Shown here: positions 56,391 through 64,000 of the stretch, in pieces
Layout of the letters: every line of letters begins with the position of its first letter
Numbering within the stretch: position 1 is the stretch's first letter
Origin: Nemertoderma westbladi
Lineage: Eukaryota; Xenacoelomorpha; Nemertodermatida; Nemertodermatidae
Direction: 5' to 3'
Assembly (NCBI GenBank): GCA_032718475.1
Contig: JAUCBJ010001093.1
Location: forward strand, 1 to 64,000
Length of the DNA: 64,000 bases
The notes under the pieces: generated by a model
Databases searched by the model: none
The model's input: only the letters and a program-made list of their open reading frames with translations
What the model was told of the DNA's origin: nothing
Program-made: the position numbers and the translations under genes

Positions 56391-58760
56391 AGTTAGTTAT
56401 TAATGATAATAAAGATATTATTTTATCAGTTAATCCGTGTAATATTTTAATCACAGGTGACTTTAATGCCGATTTTACTCGCGCTAGGGCGCATTGTAGT
56501 TTAATTAATAAATTGTTACAGGAATTTCAATTAGAGCGCCTCTGTGATTTAAACCCTGTTGATTATACATACACTTGTTTCAGAGAAAATTTAGTTTTCC
56601 AGTCTACGTTAGATCACTTTTTTAGTAATTTTATATTTTTTGATTTTTTTTTTTTTTTTTGCAAGATAACGGTGAGCTGATTCATGATCATACTCTAGTT
56701 AGTAATTTATTTAATAATTATTTTACTAATGTTGCCTCTAATTTAGTTAAGAAGTTACCGTTATCAAGTAATAAATATTTATAGTAATATATATTCGAGC
56801 AAATTCAAGACAATTAGCATAGCACAAATAGTAAGGGGTAATTTCTTTATATTTCTTAAATTTCTTTGTTCTTCGTCTCTATAAGGGAAAATAATTTTAT
56901 ATTTTTTGATAGTATTTTAGAGTCCAGTGTAATACTAATCTATCATCCCACTGTCCAATATTCCTCAAGGTAGATTTAGACTACTCCAGTGCACAACAGG
57001 AAAACTGTGTTAATTCCGCCAATAATACTCAAAAAACTAATGTTAAATATAATCAAGCAACCAGTGCTCAGCAAGACGAGTATAGAAACCATTTATTTTC
57101 CAATTTAAGTGTTATAGCCGAAACGGTGCCTATTTGTGTTTCATGTAGTGATATTTTCTGTACTGATAGTGAACATAGATTATCTATTTAAAAATACACT
57201 TTAGATATTCTAGATTGTATAGATAATAGTAGTAAATGTTTAGTAAATAATAGTGGTAATGGGGGGTCTCCTTTTAATCATCCCATTCTCGCCGGCTGGA
57301 CTGAGCATGTGAAGCCATTTAGGGATGAGTCTATGTTCTGACATTCCCTGTGGGTGTCCTCGGGTTGTCCTAATGCTTCCGTAAACAGTCATTTATTTCA
57401 CATGCGATGGATCTCTCGGGCTCAATACAAGTATGTCATTCAAAGGTTGAAACGCTCAGTTGATAATGTGCGTCGCGATAAGTTGATTGATGCTTGCCTG
57501 AGAAATAATACCAATATTTTTAAGGAGATTAAGATACTCCGTTTTACTCCAAGTATCATGAGCTCAACCATTGATGGTTGTACTGATCCACAGTCAATTG
57601 CTAACCGGTTTGCTGGTATTTGTACAATCAACCCTATGGATCTGATGTAGAGTCACTCATGAAAGAAATCTCAGCTAAGTTAGCGGATTGTCCACCGGAC
57701 GTCATTCCCCATGTCTTTCCGGAATTGGTCACAGAGGGTCTTCATAGAATCAAAAGTTGTAAATCGGATGTAATCTTTGGTTTTGATTAGGACTGTCTGA
57801 TCCATGGTCCTCCAGAGTTGTGTTTACAACTTAGTGATTTGTTTAATACTTTTCTCACGCACGATTTTGTCCCTCAATTTCTATCGAGTTGCGTAATAAT
57901 TCCTTTGATCAAGGATAAGCTTGGAGACGATGCTGTCTCCAGCAATTACCGCACCATCGCGTTGTCATCAATCTTGATTAAATTGTTCGAATGGGTGATG
58001 CTTCTTTCACAAGCGGATCATTTGAAGTTAGACGAACTTCAGTTCAGATTTCAGAAAGGATCTAGTACAACTCATTGTACCTGGGCAGCTACTGAGGTAA
58101 TCAGTTTCTATTCTAGAAATTCTACTCCTGTAGTTGGCTATATGCTTGGAATGGTGTAAGTTGTTTCTTGAACTACTCGAGAAAGGGTTTTCCCTATTTT
58201 TCCTTCGGACCTTGTTATGGGTATATAGTAATCAATCATGCGTTGTTCGCTGGAACAATGCGAATTCTGAGTCAATTAAATTGTCTAACGGGGTTCGTCA
58301 GGGTTCAGTGGCATCACCAATTCTCTTCTGTATACTACTTGATAAACTGATTCATAAATTAAGGAACTCAAAAATAGGTTGTTACATTGGTTTAGTCTAT
58401 TTGTGGAATTCTCGTTTATGCAGATGATCTGTTATTGATCGATTATATTGATATTGATTGATTGATTGTTGTGTCCATCCATCGTAAGACTACAGTACAT
58501 GGTGAAGCTATGCGAAGAGTTCGCTGCCAAGCATAAGCTAATATTTAGTACGAATTCAAATCCTGACAAGTCAAAGTCAAAGTGTGTGGCCTTTGACAAG
58601 GTATGGCAGGAGCCTTTGGTCTCCATCGTATTGAATGGGACGTCCCTTCCATGGCTGAAAGAAGCTCTGCAACTTGGTAACCTTCTTGACTTCAAAAATT
58701 CAATGGAGCCTGATATTTTGTTAAATGGTGGGAAGTTTTTGGGCAAATTTAATTCATTAA
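56391..58760 (+). pseudogene. LINE ORF2 endonuclease 3' part, linker and RT, decayed
   Basis: Continues the LINE cut at 44584. The endonuclease end ILITGDFNADFTR (catalytic Asp/Asn) and TLDHFFSNF lie before about 56640, and a T-rich run at 56643-56660 breaks the frame. Linker frames follow (57354-57650, HMRWISRAQYKYVIQRLKRS). RT blocks are SNYRTIALSSILIKLFEWV near 57940, GVRQGSVASPILFCILLDKL near 58290-58350, and VYADDLL at 58414-58434. At least four frameshifts or stops are present. A short (ATTG)n expansion follows YADD. The last segment ends at the TTAA palindrome. Confidence 0.75.
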
Positions 58761-59898
58761 GGGGGGGGTAGCGCATTTTCTGACCAAAAAGACGAATTTT
58801 TGAAACATGTCCTATCTGATGCAGAATTTCATGCTGAATCCAAATATGGAAACCGTTTTCCGATATCTTGCTTAGTTTTCGAGATATCTTGGATAGAAGA
58901 TACTAGCTCCGATATATCGCGATATCGGTAAAGGCGATGAAGTTCGGGGTTTTCATTCAATTCAAATTTCTGTAAATTTCTGTGCCCAGTGGTGCCAATT
59001 GGATGTCTCCACGAGAAAGAGCACAAAATTTTAATTGAGAAGGTATTTTTTTATGATTATTGGACCTACTGATCAGTTTATAAGACAACTTCAAGTCTCC
59101 GGAATGAAGACTGGACTCGAATAAGTGACTCTGCAGTCTTTGCGCGATTACACGGAATAGACTTATTGGTCATTGGAGATCTTAAAAATGTATAATCTCC
59201 AGTTCTAGTGGTCGTACGAAGTTCGTTTTAGGCTCATTCGAAAGCTATTTTCTTAGAGAACAAAGTTACCATTTGATTTAAGACAAAATGGTTGTACAGC
59301 AACATAACATGAATTTGGGTAAAATATGCCTTGCAAATTTTGTTCAAGTTATGATTGCTCAGGCAGCTTTCAAGAGTTTGCCAAACCAAATGGTAACTTT
59401 GGTCTCTGAGAAAAGAGCTTTCGAATGAGCCTAAAACGAACTTCGTACGACCACTAGATTATACATTTTGTAGATCTCCGATTACCGATAAGTCTATTCC
59501 GTGTAATCCCGCAAAGACCGCAGAGTTGCTTATTCGAGTCCCGTCTTCATTCCGGAGACTTGAAGTTGTATTATAAACTGATCAGTAGGTCCAATAATCA
59601 TAAAAAAATACCTTCTCATTTAAAATTTTGTGCTCTTTCTCATGGAGACATCCAATTAGCACCACTGAGCACAGAAATATGCAGAAATTGAATGCAAACC
59701 CCAAACTTCATCGCCTTTACCGATATCGCGATATATCGGAGCCAGTATCTTCTATCCCAGATACCTCGAAAACTAAGCAAGATATGGGAAAACGGTTTCC
59801 ATATTTGGATTCAGCATGAAATTCTGCATCAGATAGGATATGTTTAAAAAATTCGACTTTTTGGTCAGAAAATGCGCTACCCCCCCCCCCCCCCTTAA
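58757..59898. mobile_element. 1.13-kb palindromic foldback element with TTAA target duplication
   Basis: The element 58761-59894 is a near-perfect inverted repeat. Arms of about 515 bp (58761-59275 and 59385-59894) surround a loop of about 110 bp. It begins GGGGGGGGTAGCGCATTTTC and ends with the mirror, GAAAATGCGCTA followed by 15 C. TTAA flanks both sides (58757-58760 and 59895-59898). A TTAA duplication with G/C-run termini points to a piggyBac-like non-autonomous element. It contains no transposase. It interrupts LINE ORF2. Confidence 0.85.
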
Positions 59899-60262
59899 CA
59901 CAAGAATTTTATTATTCAGATCCGTTTGTGCTTTGTAACATTCAGCGCACTTACTGTACGTACATCCTTCTATGGTAGTAATCTTTGGGACCTCTTTTCC
60001 TCATCTTGTTCTAGAATTTTTAGTACTTGGAATATTAATGTTAGGATAATATTAGGGTTACTGTATAATTCACACAGGATTATTGTTGAAAATGTTTACT
60101 GTTTACTGTTTATTGACATTATTTATTTACTTATTTTTGGAATTATATTTTTTTACTATAGCCATAATGTATTTATTATTATATCTTTTGGTTTTACTGT
60201 TGTGCTTTTGTGTACCCTAATGAAAATCTGGTGTACGAAATTAAATTAAATTAAATTAAATA
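59899..60262 (+). pseudogene. LINE ORF2 C-terminus and (TTAAA)n tail
   Basis: Resumes the LINE after the palindrome. TVRTSFYGSNLWDLFSSSC and WNINVRIILGLLYNSHR match the post-RT part of LINE ORF2. The element ends in an (ATTAA)n tail at about 60239-60261. Without its two insertions the LINE would be roughly 4.6 kb. Confidence 0.7.
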
Positions 60263-60290
60263 TAAATCTTTCTGGAATTCTATGTGATGA

Positions 60291-60614
60291 TTAGTAGCTG
60301 TTTAAGGTTTCGTATAGATCTCTTGCCGGTGAGTTAAGGAGTATAGGCCCAACTTCTTTAGCCGTAATATTGTCAAGGGCGGCTACAACGTGATGGAATT
60401 TCGTAGAATCAGTCGTTATATTGCGGGTGGCAAATTGGGATTCAATATGAACAAACCAGATTTCTGGGTTTTCCGTCCAGAACGAGGGCAGTTTTAATCC
60501 GACGGCCTGAACTGCGTTACCAGTAGTGTCGTTAATGGCAGAGTTAGCAGCTGTGGGAAGGAAACCTTGTAGGGCCGCAGCCAAGGCTGTTATATCCTCG
60601 GCGGAGAGAGGCAT
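60291..60614 (-). pseudogene. Gag N-terminal fragment of an LTR retrotransposon
   Basis: The 107-residue frame MPLSAEDITALAAALQGFLP ... LKLPSFWTENPEIWFVHIES, QFATRNITTDSTKFHHVVAA matches the conserved N-terminal Gag pattern (LP-x-FW-x3-P-x-LWF-x-Q-x-E-x-QF). It stops at 60291, next to the LINE tail, so it is truncated. It belongs with the LTR at 60694-60974. Confidence 0.7.
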
Positions 60615-60693
60615 TGTGGCACGAATAGGCCCTAGCTGGTTTTATAGATAAAACATTGAGTTCACAATATTCTATTGCCGGGTCACCAATTTG

Positions 60694-60974
60694 GCGAACA
60701 AGCTAATATAATGCAATTATTATTTATAAGATAAAGGAATATGTGATTAACAACAATATGAGACAATTTAATATAATATTCGATATATAGTCCTACAGTG
60801 TGCAGTGCGACAGCAGTGCTGGTGTGTGCTGTACGGTATCTGATAGTGGAAACTGGGCGAGAGTTGTTGTTGTCTCTGTTGCCTAGCAACATTATATATG
60901 GTTGTGTTCTGTATGCCACAGTACAACTGCTGTATCTTGATAATTACTGTAATGTATTACATTATTTCCTAACA
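60694..60974 (-). repeat. Probable 5' LTR of the truncated element
   Basis: On the minus strand the segment starts TGTTAGGAAATAATG and ends near GTTCGCCA. It is followed by AATTGGTGACCCGG, a plausible tRNA primer-binding site just upstream of the gag start. The second LTR is absent. Confidence 0.5.
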
Positions 60975-61830
60975 CATAACAAAACATGCGGAATTAACAT
61001 TAATGGCTAGGAATTAAGTTTAATGCTAAGGATTAATTTCCTTGATTACCCTTAATGACTGCAACATATACAAAGTAAATTACGAAAAGTATACGGTGCA
61101 TGAGAATAGGTAGCTGAAATATTTAAACAGAACAAAATGCTAATTTTTATTATTGGAAATCCATCCACATCGTCATGCTTTCTAATCATATCGATTAAAA
61201 ATTGATGATAATAATTTTGAATAACCATGTGAACAGTGTCAGAGTATATAATTTAATTCGATGTTCGTCGGTGTTTCAAATACCAACAGCTGGTTTATTG
61301 GGTTTGTTAAGAACTCGGTATTTCGAATCTTAATTAACAATCTCTGCGATCTAAGGAAATTCAATTCTTAGTTATTTTAAGCGTTTCAATTCACTTATCT
61401 CTACCAGCAAATTCCTATGAACGCAATTAAATGTTAAATGTTGAACATGGGACGTGACATTTTCTGCGTTTTTTCGATAAATTATACCTTAAATATAACG
61501 ATGCATGGTACTGTATCATTAAAATTATTTTTAATTATTATATAAGATATATTTCATATATTCATTAAAAGGGATATATGGGGAGGGGGGAGGGACTGGA
61601 AGCTAATCCCATCTCGGAGAATTAATATCTCGCCTCTGTGTTAAATATTATTAAATATTATATTCAATTTTTAAGGAAAGGAGCAGGTTAAAGTGGCACG
61701 TTATTCGACCAAAACAATAAACTAATGTCAACAGAACAGGTTACATATTTATTTTTTGGGAGTAATCAGCTATTTGCATCGATTTTCCTCTGGAAAGGGA
61801 TACATTTTCTTTGAAACGAAGGTCCCTACA
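60975..61830. other. No gene; copy of a dispersed motif at 61680-61745
   Basis: AT-rich DNA. GAGCAGGTTAAAGTGGCACG and GACCAAAACAATAAACTAA at 61681-61725 match motifs at 29881 and 41078. Confidence 0.45.
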
Positions 61831-61854
61831 CCCCCCCCCCCCCCCCCCCCCCCC
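61831..61854. repeat. Poly-C run of 24
   Basis: Uninterrupted C homopolymer followed by TCCCTCCTCC. Confidence 0.9.
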
Positions 61855-62547
61855 TCCCTCCTCCTTTAACTGTTCAATTTTTACAATAATTGAGTTCAAA
61901 TGTAATTAAATATAATTAAGTTTCTAAAATATCCAATAAAATTATAATTGATATCCTATGAATATTTCTTAGTAATCAATGAATTGAATATATCATATCG
62001 AATGAAAGTAGAAATATATTTTAGAGGACGCTCGCAAGAACATATCTAATTGATTTTAATCAACCAAATTATTTCAAGTCAAATTTATAACATTTCCACG
62101 AAGAAACTTGAGCACATCCGATCTGTTGTAAATGCCATTGAAGTTTTGAGTTTTCTTGTGATAATTAGATGGCATTGAAAATATGTCAGAGATTAACACG
62201 AAGCCCTTCCATGGGATACTTTCTCAAGAAGGTCACATTCACTATCTTGCCATTTTTTGTTGGAAATAGCAAAGCGTTTTTCTGATAGTCAATCAGTGAC
62301 ATTCGAAACCAATAAGTGACACTGATTATTTTGCGCGGATGTATTTAATTACATTACCCTATCAAGGCCTTGTCACACCTAACGTATGACTTCAAAAGAA
62401 TGAAATTACCCGTATTACCCAGTTTGATAACTAAACCTCAGTTACCGTCTCCCATTTATACTGTAGTGTATCATCAAATGTGCTTCAAATCGAGTTGCCA
62501 GTTAGATGATCAACGTTTTATTTGTTGTTTTGTAATCAGCACTACTA
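61855..62547. other. No gene recognised
   Basis: AT-rich DNA with only chance-length open frames. Confidence 0.4.
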
Positions 62548-62572
62548 CCCCCCCCCCCCCCCCCCCCCCCCC
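62548..62572. repeat. Poly-C run of 25
   Basis: Uninterrupted C homopolymer; the short ORF across it (proline run) is not supported as a gene. Confidence 0.9.
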
Positions 62573-62804
62573 GCAGATGTTGCGCTGTTAAACTGAAATG
62601 GTTTGAGGGTTTGGCTGATACCTACAGAAACAGCTCAGTAAGTTACATGAAACTTCTGGTCCAATGAAATTACGGTCCCCAAATTTTGTTGAGATTGTGA
62701 ATTGGCGTCAGACATTCCTGTCATTGTTAATAAATTGTCATTAAATTCTGATCTAGATGCAATAAAAAACAATTCTAAAATTTGTGATTATTATATGCGA
62801 ACAC

Positions 62805-62884
62805 CCCCCCTAAAAATTTAAGGGGCCCCCAAATTTATATTAGCCGGTTAGCCCCGGGCCCCGATATAGCTTAATCCGGCCCTG
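62805..62884. repeat. Possible hAT-type terminal fragment
   Basis: Read on the minus strand, the end CAGGGCCGGATTAAGCTATA followed by GGGGCCC resembles a common hAT-type terminus (CAGGGCCGG...). The other terminus was not found. Confidence 0.35.
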
Positions 62885-63303
62885 TGTAAATTTCCCAGCC
62901 CTCACAGTCAGAAAGGTACTGGTGGTAAGTAAAGTTAACCCTCTACCACATTTACATACATATATGATACAAACCATTTATGAGGCTATAAAACCATCCC
63001 ATTGGCCACTCACTCACTATTGTTTCTTGTAGAGGACTCTCTGATAATTGGACAATCCATTTTTATACAGTAAAACATAGCTCCATCTAGTGATCACATC
63101 AGGAAAGTGTTTGAGTTACTCATATTCCAAAACTCATACAACTTGAAAATCAGCTGTGTTTGATTAAACTCATTTAGTGTTCATGTAATGCACAGTAATA
63201 GAAAAAATATGATTTATGTGCCAAAATTAACAAGGAAGAGTCTGGTGACACCAAAAACGTGTAAAATTATAATTTTCATAATCAAATTGTTAATAATATG
63301 AAT

Positions 63304-63362
63304 GTATCATATATGATACACTGCGTGTAGGAACTGCGTATCATATATGGTACACTGCGTTT
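63304..63362 (+). promoter_or_regulatory. Two direct copies of a palindrome-containing 22-bp repeat
   Basis: GTATCATATATGATACACTG and GTATCATATATGGTACACTG (each followed by CGT) lie 34 bp apart. The core GTATCATATATGATAC is self-complementary. They stand about 125 bp before the ATG at 63488 and may be subterminal transposon repeats or regulatory sites. Confidence 0.4.
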
Positions 63363-63487
63363 ATAGTGATCTTATCTGAATGTCAGATATATATTTAAGG
63401 ATAAAACTACCGGTTCCTTTTACATTTTTGTGTACCTTCATCGTAAAACTTTTATTATACTGCTCTTTGTGTCAAACTCCACCCACA

Positions 63488-64000
63488 ATGGAAATATCAA
63501 CCAAAAAATTCTATCAGATATCTCGCCGGAACTTACCCTCGGATTCAAGCGACAGCGAACTTGAGTCGGGGGAGGAAGATGAAGATTTTGGAATCGATGA
63601 CAGTGTAAACTCTGAAGACAACATCAGTAATCCTGAAATGTTGGTTGATGATGAGGACAGTACCGGTAGGCCTATCGGAACCACTGAACAGCCCCAGCCT
63701 AAAATTGTTCATACTGACGAAGAAATCATTTCCGTACTAGAGTCTGCAGGCCTTATAACTGTAGATTTCGTAGATTATGCAGATAGTGAACCTGAGATAC
63801 CACAATCTAGACCAATTGTTCCTGCTCCAGAATCGCCACGCCCATTGATTAAAGCTTATCCTAAACGTACTCGATGTCCAAGAATTTCATTATCAGCTTC
63901 AACATCGCACAATAAGCATATACATGTTGAAAAAACAAGGTCAAAATCGAAGACAAATGCGCATCCATCTGCCGTCTTACAGGACGACCAATCGGTGTCA
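63488..64000 (+). CDS. Acidic N-terminal part of an unknown protein, possibly piggyBac-type transposase; runs off the window
   Basis: ATG at 63488 opens 171 codons without a stop to the last base. It begins MEISTKKFYQISRRNLPSDS, then a Ser/Asp/Glu-rich stretch (SSDSELESGEEDEDFGIDD). Predicted disordered Pro- and Lys/Arg-rich parts follow (YPKRTRCPRISLSAS, EKTRSKSKTN). An acidic, low-complexity N-terminus is common in piggyBac-type (PGBD) transposases, and the paired palindromic repeats upstream would fit a transposon. No catalytic domain is within the window, so identity is a guess. The frame itself is well supported. Confidence 0.5.
   Translation, partial: MEISTKKFYQISRRNLPSDSSDSELESGEEDEDFGIDDSVNSEDNISNPEMLVDDEDSTGRPIGTTEQPQPKIVHTDEEIISVLESAGLITVDFVDYADSEPEIPQSRPIVPAPESPRPLIKAYPKRTRCPRISLSASTSHNKHIHVEKTRSKSKTNAHPSAVLQDDQSVS

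Noticed and set aside
62370-62591. 73-codon frame with a proline run
   Set aside because: Crosses a 25-C homopolymer; no supporting similarity.

Overview
The window looks like AT-rich nuclear DNA of a bilaterian invertebrate. It holds one host gene with ordinary GT-AG introns, and most of the rest is transposable elements, decayed or intact, plus tandem repeats. The species cannot be named from the sequence. There are no operons, rRNA genes or CRISPR arrays.

Host gene. Seven exons on the minus strand (42596 down to 16728) encode a rhodopsin-family receptor most like the thyrotropin-releasing-hormone receptor (TRHR). They run from TM1 (42477-42596) to TM7, the C-tail and stop (16728-16916), all splice junctions are in phase, and the N-terminal exon is not identified. 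The introns carry nearly all the other features. A BAF-like ORF (minus, 9496-10045), an intact Crypton-type tyrosine recombinase (12760-14157) and an acidic N-terminal coding start at the right edge (63488-64000) are the other gene-like units.

Layout. 0.5-5.2 kb: a broken Ty3/gypsy element split by a LINE 3' end. 5.1-8.4 kb: nested palindromic MITE-like elements rich in TTCTAGAA. 8.5-10 kb: LINE C-terminus and BAF-like ORF. 10-16.7 kb: repeats, recombinase gene, and an inverted-repeat element with 8-bp target duplication. 17.5-25.7 kb: two convergent copies of one LINE whose ORF1 carries a Ulp1-like peptidase domain. 25.7-32.3 kb: three tandem arrays, one of which starts exactly at a splice donor of the receptor gene. 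33-37.3 kb: LINE and Penelope-like relics. 38-42.6 kb: small repeats and receptor exons. 42.78-60.26 kb: a LINE interrupted by an 11.8-kb LTR retrotransposon and by a 1.13-kb TTAA palindrome. 60.3-61 kb: a truncated LTR/gag fragment.

Most unusual unit. The LTR element (44585-56385) has 540-bp LTRs that differ at about two positions by eye and a 5-bp target duplication, so it is young. It encodes a BEL/Pao-like Gag-protease. The Gag frame is split exactly at three poly-G runs. No reverse transcriptase, RNase H or integrase is recognisable in it. A second long ORF (850 aa) resembles a DEDD 3'-5' exonuclease (RNase D/EXD type) joined to three CCHC zinc knuckles. Long G or C homopolymers recur throughout the window.
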